64,000 bases of DNA, from NCBI RefSeq assembly GCF_024362695.1, contig NC_065428.1, positions 10,110,895 to 10,174,894 of the forward strand, in the 5' to 3' direction. The stretch comes from Pectinophora gossypiella (lineage: Eukaryota; Arthropoda; Insecta; Lepidoptera; Gelechiidae). The position numbers and the translations under genes were made by a program. The notes below the pieces were generated by a model. That model was given only the letters and a program-made list of their open reading frames with translations. It searched no databases and was not told the DNA's origin. Within the stretch, counting starts at the first letter, position 1. Every line of letters starts with the position of its first letter. This document shows, in pieces, positions 29,983 through 40,317 of the stretch.

Positions 29983-30311
29983 AATGGGCACATTTGTATG
30001 AAACTTGGTCCAAGAACCTCCACTGATGAGACCCTATGATTCTGGGAAAATTCTATCAGATTCTGCCCCGGGGTACTTTTTCTACAGCCATGTTTGTCCT
30101 GGTTAAAAATGTGATAAAATACAGTGGGGGACTAAAATCGACTCAAGATTTGTTGCTGAATAACTAAAACTATAGCCAGGACAAACACGGGCGTAGAAAA
30201 AGAACCCCGGGACAGAATCTGATAGAACTTTCCCAGAATTATAGAGAAAGCATAAGCTTTTATTACATATAAGTCTCATCAGTGGAGTTTCTTGGACCAG
30301 TTTCGCCCATT
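29983..30311. mobile_element. MITE-J, long-arm foldback (about 329 bp)
   Basis: AATGGGC...CTTGGTCCAAGAACCTCCAC TGATGAGA at the left is mirrored by TCTCATCAGTGGAGTTTCTT GGACC...GCCCATT at the right. Further in, GGGAAAATTCTATCAGATTC pairs with GAATCTGATAGAACTTTCCC. Arms exceed 100 bp. It splits LINE-J-like sequence that resumes with ATCTGATGGTAAGTGACGAT. Confidence 0.8.
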
Positions 30312-31059
30312 CTCCTTTATCTGATGGTAAGTGACGATGTGGTCTAAGGTGGATCACGCTTACCGAGAATTATAATGTTTTTCTTAACATTATAATGTCA
30401 TATGGTACTTATGGTATGTTTATTGTTTGTACACAGAAAACTGTTGATTCCATGAGGTAAATCGGGGAGGGGTCGAGAAGGCACAATGAAACAACGGAGC
30501 TTTATCGAGGTCTATATTCGACTGCCAAGTCAAGGGTGAGAGGTCGCAGCCTCCTCACAAATTACAAACTACCCTTTTATCTGCTTAATATTTAACAAAA
30601 ACATAACAATAATTATGCATTTAATGCCTGCCGGTGTCTACATCTACGTCGTCTGTGCACAAAATGAAATATAGTCTTACACCGCTGTAAAAACATATAC
30701 AAAACTGTCTGTACTTCAAATTCATACTTTATAGCTTTCGTTTCAAAGTTCAATTTATTTGCATTCGTACGGCTTGGCAAAAATAAGACTGCTGTGAAAT
30801 AGCCTCGTGACTATAGCTTGCTTTCTACGCTATATCTCACTATATCTCGAGTTTAAAGTTCTTTTAAAGTTGAATGCCTCTGGAGATAAAGTTGTAGTTA
30901 AATTTATTGTGCCCGTTCGGTCGGATGGAGTTGTGAATGGGATCCAGAAAGCTTTTGAAATCTTGTTTCGGTGGGAATGTTGTTGACTAACAATGTGTAG
31001 AAGTGTAGTAGTCATAAGTGGTATTGTCTTGTTCTTCTTCTTCTTTGCGAGTCGATGGC
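30312..31059. other. Largely unassigned
   Basis: 30312-30365 is the LINE-J-like scrap. The rest shows no supported feature. Confidence 0.4.
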
Positions 31060-31290
31060 GATCGATATTATTTATTTGCTAACCAGTAATTGGCCACGCT
31101 TACGGCATTGTCAGTGGCTTCGTGAAGGTCTTTAATAGTCCAGGTTTAGGGCATTTAGGACAGCATAAAAGGTGAGCCATAGTTCGTGATAATACTCCAC
31201 ACTCGCACACATCGCAACCATCAACCAGGTATCCCCACCTGCAGAGATTATCCTTGCAGCGGCCAACCTGTGTCCAGAGCCTATTTTATA
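31060..31290 (-). pseudogene. LINE C-terminal zinc-knuckle region, reversed
   Basis: The minus strand encodes GRCKDNLCRWGYLVDGCDVC ECG followed by TMAHLLCCPKCP, a CxC...H...C motif typical of LINE C-termini. It diverges and hits stops afterwards. Head-to-head with the related fragment at 31290-31497. Confidence 0.7.
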
Positions 31291-31497
31291 CTAGACACAC
31301 AGGGAAGTAAGGACAATTTGTTCAGGTGGGGTTTCTCGGATGGCTCGGACTTAAAGTGCAAGTGCGGCACTGTTCCCCAAACGATGGAACATCTTACATC
31401 GTGTCCTGCGTGCCCGAACACCTGCACGCAGGAGGATCTGATGAGCGCTGCAGATAGCGCCATACTTGTTGCCAAGTTTTGGGCCGATACTATTTAG
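31290..31497 (+). pseudogene. LINE C-terminal region
   Basis: Open frame GSKDNLFRWGFSDGSDLKCK CG, then QTMEHLTSCPACPNTCTQED L and VAKFWADTI before the stop. Same domain as the minus-strand neighbour but clearly diverged from it, so they are two insertions or two subfamilies. Confidence 0.72.
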
Positions 31498-31947
31498 TTT
31501 GCCATCGACACGATAAGGAGAAGACACACATGGTAGGGGGGTAGTCAGAGGTACAACCAAAGAGCAAAAGTTCAGTCACTGAGCCCAGCGAATCATTTGT
31601 AAACAGTGGTGAAATTATGAACCATTACTTGTCATAATAATAAAATTTATGTTTTTGTAGGTGTTTTTGTTCATGTAATCAGGAGGTTTTAAGTGCAACC
31701 AGTTAATTTATTACTTTGCAAGAAACTGATTGGACTTTTGCACTTTATCGTACATCAATCGCAAGATGAACTAAGTACCTACACCTCACCGACCTTCCTG
31801 TTAGACCAGCATGATACATAAGATTACTAAATCTTTTAAGGGGCAATGTATACGTTTTTACAATAAGATTCCCATTGACATTCAGAATTTGCCTTTCAAC
31901 TGCTTTAAGACAGTAGTTAAACAAAAACTTTACAAAAAAGGTTATTA

Positions 31948-33582
31948 CACTTCTCATCAAAAAAATCGAAACACTTCCGTTTTCATTGTTTCTGTCCGAA
32001 TTTAACACAAAAAAGAATTCATACGATAAAAAAAAATACATAAATGTATAGCTGGCAGTTTGGCCATTACAGTAATAAGCGAAAATTCTAAATTCAAAAT
32101 TAGAATTTCATTTGTTTATCTTATAAACGAAATGAATCACTGTTTTGAGACAAATGTGTGTTTGGGGTTGGAGTACATTTAGCGTTTAAAAACTAAAAAT
32201 TGGCGCCTATCCTTAAACTTTTTGTTTTTTATTTCAATACTGTGACTTTGGGACGTCTGAAAAAAGGTTTTTTTTCTAAAACGTATGGATACTTCGCCCA
32301 CAGAAGCCGCCCAAGTTGTGGCATTGCTGGATTCTGGCCTTAGTCAGCGTGTTGTGGCTGCAAGACTGCATCTAAGCCTGTCATCTGTTCATAGAGTCTA
32401 TAAACGTTATCGGGAGACTGGTTTGTTCACGCGCCGTTCAGGATCTGGCAGGAATCGGGTCACTTCTGAGCGAGATGATCGATTTATTGTAACAACTTCT
32501 TTAAGAAATCGACGCCTTAACGCTTTTCAACTGCAGCAGCGGCTTCGTGTTGTACGAAGGGTGGCTGTAAGTGACTCTACAATTAGAAGAAGGTTGAAGG
32601 ATCGTGGACTGGTACCGCATAAGCCAGCAAATGGGCCGAAATTAACTGCAGACCATCGAAGAGCGCGCCTTAACTTTGCACGTGAGCACCTAAATTGGTC
32701 ATACCTACAGTGGAGCAAAGTTCTCTTTTCTGATGAGTGTAAAATTATGCTGTATGGTAACGACGGAAGGAACAAGGTCTACAGAAGAGACGGAGAACGC
32801 TATGCACAATGCTGCATTGAAGAAAAGGTCAGCTATGGTGGCGGTTCGTGGACGGTTTGGGGAGGAATCAGCGCCGACGGTAAGACAGAGCTTGCTTTCG
32901 TGTCTGGGCCACGTCTGCCTGCACAAAACTGTCATCGGTACGTCGAAGAGTGTCTCGAGCCTCATGTGATGCCCTATGCACATTTTATTGGCAACGGCTT
33001 CATATTCATGCACGACAATGCTAGGGCTCACACCGCGGGCGTCGTACGAGATTATCTTAACGAAGTCGATATCTCTATTATGGAATGGCCAGCAAGAAGC
33101 CCGGACATGAATCCCATTGAACATCTGTGGGATGAATTAAAGAGACGAATTCGAGCAAGAGATCCTGCCCCAGAAACACTTAGCCAGCTGCAAGATGCAA
33201 TCCAAGAGGAATGGGACAATATACCACAGCATGTGATCGTGACTCTCATCCGATCGATGAAGAACCGTATGGAAGCAGTAATTAGAGCTCGGGGAGGGAA
33301 TACAAGTTATTAAATAAACGTTTTTTAGCTTTTTTTTCATTTACGTGTGTTGTTTTATCCATTTCCTTTATACTCCATACGGAATAAAAATGACTCATTT
33401 AACAAAATACGAAACCTATGAAAAATTCATTTAAATTTAGAACATTAACATTAAGATTTGATAAGCTCATATTACTCACTATTAAACGACATTTAACATT
33501 TATTCCTAAATGTACACATTTTTCTGATAATCCTGACAAAACGTAAACTTGCAAGGTGTTTCGATTTTTTTGATGAGAAGTG
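31948..33582 (+). mobile_element. Tc1/mariner transposon, intact copy (1635 bp)
   Basis: The ends are 27-bp perfect inverted repeats starting CACTTCTCATCAAAAAAATC and mirrored as GATTTTTTTGATGAGAAGTG. TA dinucleotides at 31946-31947 and 33583-33584 are the target duplication. The element holds one uninterrupted transposase gene and nothing else. It lies inside a LINE-F copy: joining 31947 to 33585 restores the LINE-F sequence seen at 15.7-16.1 kb and 25.9 kb. It matches the copy at 47405-49039 over the same length with about a dozen differences, so both are young. Intact ends and ORF suggest it could be autonomous. Confidence 0.97.
32285..33313 (+). CDS. Tc1-type DD34E transposase, intact
   Basis: 342-aa transposase that would cut and rejoin DNA at the element's inverted repeats. 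Residues about 5-45 form a helix-turn-helix (GLSQRVVAARLHLSLSSVHR). A basic GSGRNRV stretch near 53-59 sits where Tc1 proteins have a GRPR-like linker. A second DNA-binding helical region follows to about 130. The catalytic triad is visible: D150 in LFSDECK, D244 in MHDNARAH and E279 in NPIEHLWDELKRR. There are exactly 34 residues between the second D and the E, the Tc1 DD34E signature. Length is normal for the family. The start ATG is the first in frame and is shared by the second copy. AATAAA overlaps the stop codon and could serve as the poly(A) signal. No frameshift or stop is present. Confidence 0.96.
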   Translation: MDTSPTEAAQVVALLDSGLSQRVVAARLHLSLSSVHRVYKRYRETGLFTRRSGSGRNRVTSERDDRFIVTTSLRNRRLNAFQLQQRLRVVRRVAVSDSTIRRRLKDRGLVPHKPANGPKLTADHRRARLNFAREHLNWSYLQWSKVLFSDECKIMLYGNDGRNKVYRRDGERYAQCCIEEKVSYGGGSWTVWGGISADGKTELAFVSGPRLPAQNCHRYVEECLEPHVMPYAHFIGNGFIFMHDNARAHTAGVVRDYLNEVDISIMEWPARSPDMNPIEHLWDELKRRIRARDPAPETLSQLQDAIQEEWDNIPQHVIVTLIRSMKNRMEAVIRARGGNTSY

Positions 33583-34009
33583 TATAAAGTTAGTGATTAT
33601 TTAGAAGATATGAATGCATGGGATTAACTGTCTGAGAACTGATATTAGGCAGCTAAATTACTCAATTGTATATCAATATTTTATGTTTATTTTTTTTAAA
33701 GAACGTCTAGGGCCCTGTGCCGAGGTTTTTCTTGCAGCTTCTTTTCCCCGGCTATACAGGTTGTGAGAAGCTGCAGTAGTTTTAGGCGGATGAGACGTTC
33801 GTTATTTTAAAAAAGACGATTCAAAGTGTAACTATGTTACCTACTGAATAAAGATATTTTTGAATTTGAATTTGATAGGTGAGCCGTATCGCTGTATATA
33901 ATGGTCGAGCCAACTGTGTTAGTGAAAACTGCATTTAGGATAAATTAGTAACTCATCAGAGGTTCGAACCGGCACTCCCCGATTGAAAAACAATAACTTT
34001 CGACTTTGC

Positions 34010-34250
34010 ATTCGCATTCATGTTTGGATCATAAATGATTATCACGTGCTCAGGTGTGAAGGAAAACATGGTGAGAAAATCCGTTTGGTAGGTATGTGAC
34101 CCCGGCCAAGTAGTTAATGCCATCTGCGGCAAATCTACAATAAGTCACGTCAAAAAAATAAGTTAGGTATCTAACCTGTATTGCGCTGGTTTTCCTTTCG
34201 CGGATAAAAACCGGAGCTGTTAATGTTCAGGTTAGGTAAGAGGACCCCGA
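34010..34250 (+). mobile_element. SINE-B copy with LINE-P scrap inside
   Basis: TTCATGTTTGGATCATAAAT to CAGGTTAGGTAAGAGGACCC. 34098-34158 is a 60-bp LINE-P 3' end (GGCCAAGTAGTTAATGCCAT to a poly(A)). Confidence 0.78.
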
Positions 34251-34576
34251 ATCGATTCTGGATTTCTTATTTAAGGGGTCCATATATTACTATAAAGTTT
34301 GTCATCAAACCTTTCTCTATTTACTCCAAACTTTCTTGCAAAGGAACCAACATATAAACAAGATCTAATTAATTAAAACCCCGAAAGGCGCCATGTGCAT
34401 TTAATATGATAAATAACTGCAAGTGTGCATGCAACTCGCATGCAAGTTATGCAATATTATGCAACTATTACAAGTGCATCGCTTAATTAAATGCAGTATT
34501 GAAGCTGCAAAACATGCTCCTTGCAACTTGGCCACGCGGTGCAGGCAAATGGTTAGTGTCGGGCCAGGAAATACGC
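34251..34576. other. Unassigned; GCATGCAA-rich
   Basis: 34425-34500 contains several TGCATGCAA/GTGCAT strings. No family recognised. Confidence 0.4.
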
Positions 34577-34840
34577 TCTCTCTCTCTCTTTCTTTAAGAG
34601 CTGCGCTCTTGTCGGTGGAATAATCGCCATAACTCCATAGATAGGGCGTGTAGAACGGTGGTTGCCCCAATCGCCTTCCGTTCCGCAGTACACCGACCAA
34701 TTTCTCAATCGGTGATGTTCTAGCTAGAGCCCTACCAGAATCCATTTCCACGGCCTCCAACCAGTACTGATACCGCTGCTGCCGGGCATCAGAGGTGCGC
34801 TCTTGAAGTAGCGGCGCCTACTCGCTACGTCACAAGATCG
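34577..34840 (-). mobile_element. RTE-B LINE 3' end
   Basis: Minus strand: EMDSGRALARTSPIEKLVGV, then GDYSTDKSAALK in a shifted frame, with a (GA) tail at the left (reverse CTCTCTCTCT). Same segment as 12662-12893. Confidence 0.75.
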
Positions 34841-35509
34841 TCATAGAACCTAAGTAGCATTTTATAGGTTAGCCCGTCCCAGTGAGCTACCCACGTTCGT
34901 TCTGCAAATCCTGTCACTGATTGGTCGGGGACTGCTTATTTTTATATTCGCAGCTAACCATCATAACTGATAGCCGTTCCACTATCCGCCACCTGTGGAC
35001 CCCGTAGATGGCCTACAGCTCAGCCTACTACATACAGGCAAACAGGAAATACGCTAATCGCTTCGCTTATAGAAAAGAAAAAAGAAATGTTTTATTTATA
35101 ATAACGGTTCTTGACGTTATGTTTTCTTTTAATTTATTGTAGATTTGCCGAATATGGCATTAACTAAGTTACTGCTTGGTCGGATAAACGGGGAGCTCTG
35201 AGGGCACTCACCCGGTTTGGTCACAACAGTATATATATACTTTATCGTAAAAACAAAAAAGAAGTTTTACACCTTTAAAGAGGCAGGCAGAGAGAAAAAG
35301 TAATAATAATAACACAAAGTTAAATTATAGCCACTTTTCACACTAAGTCTTAAAGTAATATAATTAAGGTTATTGAAACCTTATGGTATGAATGTCTTAG
35401 TTGTCATTATACCTATTAAAAAACAATTATCTCATCATCATTCTCCTGCCCTTATCCCACTCTAGGTGTTGTCCGCACAACATGTATTCTTCTTCCATTA
35501 ATTTATGTC
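34841..35509. other. Mostly unassigned; LINE-P scrap
   Basis: 35130-35222 is a diverged LINE-P end on the minus strand (TGTAGATTTGCCGAATATGG). Confidence 0.45.
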
Positions 35510-35602
35510 AGTCGTCGACGGAAAAATCCATTTGATATCAACTTAGAATCATGGTCTGAAATTATCCCCTCCAGTATTCGTAACGATGTCACTAACACCC
35601 TG
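35510..35602. mobile_element. MITE-F single arm
   Basis: CGACGGAAAAATCCATTTGA to CACTAACACCCTG, ending at TA. Confidence 0.7.
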
Positions 35603-35813
35603 TATGTGACGCGGTTACACTTTGATAAATAGATAAATATTTGCCCCCGCACGTTGCATTCTAAGTTTATCTTTATGTCCCAGACAACACGTGTAACAAA
35701 GTTACTACTACATTAACATCAACTTCAAGTTAGTAATCAAAAATGTCTTACATACATACAAGTTACATACAACCACGCTACTAATTGAAAAATAAAACCG
35801 CTCCGCTAGTATA

Positions 35814-36035
35814 CAGGGTGTTAGTGACATCGTAACGAAAACTTTAAGAGATGATTCAGACTATGATTCTGAGTTGATATCAAGTAGAATTTTACACGCA
35901 AATTTTCGACTGAAAATAATTTTTAAATCGCTAACATTTTTATTAATTTTTCGAGAATAATTTCCACTTGATATTAACTAAGCATCATGGTCCGAATCAT
36001 CCCTCAAATTTTTCGTTACGGTCACTAACACACTG
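35814..36035. mobile_element. MITE-F full copy
   Basis: TA then CAGGGTGTTAGTGACATCGT at the left; GTTACGGTCACTAACACACT G at the right. Confidence 0.8.
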
Positions 36036-36289
36036 CATTCCGCTAATTTTATGGCCACACGGAACTTTAGTTTTCATTACTGCCCCAGCATCGAATGTGC
36101 GACTTTGCGAAGTAATACTGCGGTTCATTTGGCTAGAATGACTCAAGCTAACTGTCCAAAAGTTTATGTGAATTCGGTGAATGAACGGTCAAAGTGTGTT
36201 TTAGTAGAATTTGGGTTTTGAAAGTGTGTCAAACATATGGATGTCACAAAAGGAGTAGATGTACATTTGCTGTTGATGTGATGAGATGT

Positions 36290-36510
36290 ATATTGTGACC
36301 AGGGGGATTAAAGGCTACATTGAAGCAATGTGGCCGCAAATGTTTAGTCCCGCTGTCGAGAACCTTGGTTGGTACTCGCCGGTTACTCGCGCGATGCGGA
36401 TGCTTAGCGCCCTCGCCCAGGACAACTCGGACGTTGACCTGTACAGCTGTTCGGTGGCCAAATTCACAGATGTGGCATTTCGCTACGGTTATAGTTTAAA
36501 AAAAAAATGT
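36290..36510 (+). other. Coding-like GC-rich segment, unidentified
   Basis: Open on the plus strand: GIKGYIEAMWPQMFSPAVEN LGWYSPVTRAMRMLSALAQD NS split here at the 20-residue mark. It is GC-richer than the flanks and ends next to an A-run. I do not recognise the family. It may be a transposon protein scrap; one minus-strand frame is open too. Confidence 0.4.
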
Positions 36511-36602
36511 CCAATATGTGTTTGTTTCAGTCGAATTGGTTTTTACTGTAATGGCTGAATGTAAAACTGTAAAAATAAAATAAATTAATCATCTAAAAAA
36601 AT

Positions 36603-36980
36603 AAACGAAGACCGAGAAGGACTTACGATGACCAAATTGGAGATGAATGTGGAGGAAGCAAGAGAAGTGTGTCAGGATCGAAGCAAATGGAATTCTATAG
36701 TCTCTGCTTACCCCGGTGGGAAATAGGCGTGAGTTTATGTATGTATCTAAAAAAATAATAATTAGGCATTGCTATTTGACATTTGTTGCCATTACACAGT
36801 TACTTTTGATGATGTGCAGAAGTAAAAAGTACATATATGTGTACTATAATTTGATGAGTCCACTCTCATCTTATATTGAATGGAACCGAAAGTACTGTGT
36901 CAGAATCGTAGTAAATGAAATTCCGTGATCTCTGCTTGCCCCAACGGGAAAAAAGTGTGATTCTTATGTATGTCTGTTTT
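36603..36980 (+). mobile_element. Two RTE-A 3' ends in tandem
   Basis: 36603-36750 has CCGAGAAGGACTTACGATGA, VEEAREVCQDRSKWNSIVSA in translation, and a (TATG) tail. 36880-36980 is a more diverged second copy (CAGAATCGTAGTAAATGAAA, CCCCAACGGGAAAAAAGTGT). Confidence 0.78.
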
Positions 36981-37014
36981 GTTTTTACTTCTGATGGGTT
37001 TGTTCTTAGCCACA

Positions 37015-37240
37015 GACTTGCCAGAAGGCATTGACGAGGCCTAAGACGGAGCGAGCTCGCCCAGAAGGTGCCTGTTCACTCTGGCCTTGAAAGCACCCGG
37101 GTTATATGCATTCGGAAATACAGAAGACGGCAGCGAATTCCACTCCCTAGCAGTGCGCTTAATGAAGCGCTTTGTGCGAATAGTTGGGATATCCACCAAA
37201 TAGGGATGGAACCCGGCTGTACTTCTGGAAGTCCGAAACC
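37015..37240 (-). pseudogene. LINE-J (Jockey-like) C-terminus
   Basis: Minus-strand open frame: DIPTIRTKRFIKRTAREWNS LP, then VFPNAYNPGAFKARVNRHLL GELAPS and a stop. The RTAREWNSLPxxVFP...FKxRVNRHLLG motif is a common non-LTR retrotransposon tail in moths. 5'-truncated. Confidence 0.8.
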
Positions 37241-37514
37241 TAAAGTATGTATATGTACGTATGTAAGAATAACATACACACAATAACAGAGCCCACACAC
37301 CCTTTCATTGGAGTTGTATGGGATTACCGCGCGGGCCGAGCAGGGCATTAGAAATATTCCCAACTTTCTGAACGCCTGCCTTTGTGAGGCCAGTAGGTAA
37401 GCGAGAGTAATTAAGGATTTTTGTTTTTACAGCACTCACCCGTGTTTAGGGAAAGTTACAAAGATAAAATTAAATCAAAACAATTTAAGATGACATGCCT
37501 GAGGGTGCCCAGTT

Positions 37515-37690
37515 GGGTGCCCAGTGTCGGGATCATAAAAGATGATCACATGATGGAAAAAATCGTGAGGAAACCGAAACCCGAGATGTGCGTTTGGGAA
37601 GTATGTGACCTAACCTGTATTGGTTTGATTGGAAGGTTCGACAGGCAGTTGCTTCTATTCAAAGATCTGTCAAATATTAATCTGTGAAAT
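37515..37690 (+). mobile_element. SINE-B, diverged
   Basis: GGATCATAAAAGATGATCAC, GAAGTATGTGACCTAACCTG TATTGG. A LINE-P scrap (CCTGAGGGTGCCCAGTTGGG) precedes it. Confidence 0.65.
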
Positions 37691-38037
37691 AATGCTGTAT
37701 AATTTACAACATAATTAAATGTTGTTTATGGAATTAAGTGAGTAAATCCCTCAACCCTATAAGAGAGTACAGGACAAATTTGCGTCCCTCGTCACTTATC
37801 CGCTAACTCTCTGGCCACACGAACAATATGAGTTAAGTAACAACTCGCTTATAACACGCTTAACACGGAGTTGAGGCGCGTGCGACGAATAATAATACAT
37901 TTGTGTTGTGCTCGAGATAACTCCGTCATTTAGTAGAGTGGCCAATTCATTAATGGATCATTATGGCTGATTGTATTATGTGATTCTATTAAGTACGCCA
38001 GGCGTATAGTACACTAAAACTAAAGATTTAACTCCTA
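37691..38037. other. Unassigned stretch
   Basis: Nothing recognised. Confidence 0.4.
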
Positions 38038-38039
38038 GC

Positions 38040-38155
38040 CAGCCCAGGTTGCCTGGCAGATATTTCTGTTTCGCAATAAGGCAGCCTATTGTGTATATTT
38101 TATCAGTTTATACCTGTCCTATGTGTTTTTTGTGCAATAAAGAATTATTAATTGA
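38040..38155 (+). mobile_element. LINE-H 3' end
   Basis: GGTTGCCTGGCAGATATTTC, CAATAAGGCAGCCTATTGTG, TGTGCAATAAAGAATTATTA. Confidence 0.7.
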
Positions 38156-38324
38156 TAAGAAACGAGGTTTAAATTAATAATCCGCACAACGAAAGAACGA
38201 CGGATTTTAATGAAACCACACCGGACACTTTATACAAACAACCTCGTTTTACACAGACACTACACATTGACATAATCGTACACGCGCATCTGTGTGTGTG
38301 ACGTCTGACACCATACGATTCAAA

Positions 38325-38603
38325 TCTACACTATGCTCGAGGAGTGGGGGGTGAGGTAAACCTAGCTCAGACGCTGGCGGGGAGCGGAGAGTTCCTTATT
38401 CTATGATGAAACTAAGACAAGTCATAATAGTTGTATGCAGAATACCATTATCGGGACTTCTTTCGTGACATGGACTATATTTTAAACCTGGTTTATCTTT
38501 TAGCATAGAATAAGGAATAATACAACGTACAGAACGGCAACTCTGCGCTCCCCACCAGCAACTGAGCTAGGTTTACCTCACCCCACTTCGAACATATGTA
38601 GTT
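38325..38603. mobile_element. Long-arm foldback MITE
   Basis: Left arm GTGAGGTAAACCTAGCTCAG ACGCTGG...GGGGAGCG and TTCCTTATTCTATG. Right arm CATAGAATAAGGAATAATAC ...GCTCCCCACCAGCAACTGAG CTAGGTTTACCTCACCCCAC. A half copy is at 58965-59045. Confidence 0.78.
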
Positions 38604-38754
38604 TAGACTTGCATCGTGAAGGCAGCGCGCGGACCGTTGTTTTTTTTTTTCAGTTTAGTTTATATGTTCGAATTTTGAAATTGGACGCCGATGTTCTTTT
38701 GTTTGATTCGAATATTTTATCTCACACGAATATTTGATGCGCGACTGTTCGTAA

Positions 38755-39000
38755 TTGCAACGCGACGGAAAGAGACGACGTTCACCTTCTCTTTAATCTG
38801 TTCCGTGTAAGCTCTTCTTGGTCTTCACCTTCCTCTATTTCCTTGTAGCTTCCCTTCTATGACGTTTTTAATAAATTCGTCGTGTCTTATTAAGTGTCCA
38901 ATCATCTTGCCTCTTCTGTCTTCAATAACTCTCAATATTTGCCTCTTTTCCCTTACTTTAACTAGCACTTCCTCATAAGTAACCTTCATTAATATTTATT
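38755..39000 (-). pseudogene. RTE-type LINE C-terminal region
   Basis: Minus strand: EEVLVKVREKRQILRVIEDR RGKMIGHLIRHDEFIKNVIE GKLQGNRGR, stop, RPRRAYTEQIKEKVNVVSF, given in 20-residue pieces. The RRGKMIGHLIRHD...GRxRPRRAY pattern is the RTE-clade tail, related to 24260-24432. One in-frame stop; the 3' end is missing. Confidence 0.75.
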
Positions 39001-39724
39001 TGAGTAGCTAAATTAATTTATAATAAACAAAACCTGTCGTATATGCATATCACCGTTAGGTGGGTAACTAAATTAGTATCGAGCGCGACTCGCCAACAAA
39101 CTGTACCAGTGTGGCGAGGTATTTTGTTAAATTACCTCTTAAAAACACCATCAGGTGCATCTAAAACAAACCTGTACTGAATGAAACAAAACATCTACCC
39201 TCCTCGAAAAATTCTTAAATAAACGCTTAAGCAACATAAATAACCTCCACAATTCCATCCCATATTTCTACCAACTCAACTATCCATGGCCAATTTTTTT
39301 CTCCTTCACATAAATTCACACTTAATTTAACACTTGGCATCCATCCCTTTCTTCCGCGTACAACTCGAGAGAAACGGAAACTCTCCAACAGTGTTCTTGC
39401 CATTTTTCTTATACGTTGAAAGGATATTGTGAAAAATGATATATTGACTCTGCATATATAGTTTATTTTGCGAGCGGGAATATCTAGGATATCGTCTGAA
39501 TGTTATTTGTTGTAGAAAATTGGTTGAGTCTCCCCCGTCCCGTCTAGATGGAATAATATTTAGAACACCTTTGAGATTCTAAACTTCACATCTAAACTGA
39601 GAATAAATAAAACATGGAATAATTCAGCTGCTTATTGTCAAGGGCACGTCATAAAAACGGAAAGACGTATAGACGTACGTAACATAATCTCAAGATGATA
39701 TTCCAATTACGATAGCTACAGGGA
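39001..39724. other. Unassigned stretch
   Basis: No feature recognised. Confidence 0.4.
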
Positions 39725-40156
39725 CATCCATCGCAAGATGAACTAAGTACCCACACCTCACCAAGCTTTCTGTTCTTTCTGTTCTGTCCTCAGACCAACG
39801 TGGTAGGTAGGAAGCCGAAAGGAAAGGAAGGAAGGAGCCGTATCGCCGTCTACATTGGTCGAGACAACTGCGTTACTGAAAACTTCACTTAAGATATATT
39901 AATAACTCATTGGTGTAAGTCCAGCGCTCCCCGTTTGAGAAGCAAGTCGGTTGACCAATGACATGGAATATTCCTTTGTTAAAAAAAAAAAACACTTCGC
40001 CAAATTCCGTTTAAGAAGCAAGCCAGTTGACCACAATGACTTATAACATCGCTTTAAAAAAAGAAAAAAAAACACTTCGCCAAAGTCCGTTTAAGAAGCA
40101 AGCCAGTTGACCACAGTGACTTATAATATTGCTTTAAAAAAACACTTAGCCAAAGT
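39725..40156 (-). mobile_element. SINE-C copy with triplicated head
   Basis: CATCGCAAGATGAACTAAGT to the box B-like reverse near 39920. The tRNA-like head then repeats in tandem: units start at 39931, 40007 and 40087 (76, 80 and 70 bp), each CCGTTTRAGAAGCAAG...TTGACCA...AAAAACACTTMGCCAAA. Confidence 0.8.
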
Positions 40157-40317
40157 CCTAATTCCTACGTCACGTAATCGTCGTGCTTCAATTTATAGCT
40201 AGGCGACGTCGGCGCAAATTAAAAATTACGATCCGACATAAATCTTTGGAACTAATTCCGTGGAAGGTATAACACGAATCAGAATTAAGATTCTTAGTAG
40301 GTAAAAGTTATATTTAG

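Larger units (their letters stand above)
31813..33879 (+). mobile_element. LINE-F 3' fragment split by the Tc1 transposon
   Basis: Left part 31813-31947 encodes the end of a LINE protein (IRFYNKIPIDIQNLPFNCF...KLYKKGYY). Right part 33585-33879 resumes with TTAGTGATTATTTAGAAG and runs into the 3' UTR, AATAAA and a TTTGAA tail. Non-LTR retrotransposon, CR1/Jockey-like by the FYNKIPxxIxxL motif. It is 5'-truncated and sits inside SINE-C. Confidence 0.88.
31745..33985 (-). mobile_element. SINE-C copy interrupted by LINE-F (and Tc1)
   Basis: 31745-31812 is the 3' half of SINE-C in reverse (GATGAACTAAGTACCTACAC). 33880-33985 is its 5' half, ending in a tRNA-like box B in reverse (GGTTCGAACCGGCACTCCCC). 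The two pieces are contiguous in other copies, for example 39725-39960. A short GATA repeat flanks the LINE-F insertion. Confidence 0.8.

Noticed and set aside
32527..33340. Minus-strand and out-of-frame ORFs of 64-139 codons over the Tc1 transposases
   Set aside because: They overlap the clearly functional transposase frame and recur identically in the second copy because the DNA is the same; shadows only.
37421..37687. 88-codon plus-strand frame
   Set aside because: Covers LINE-P scrap and SINE-B; no independent coding evidence.
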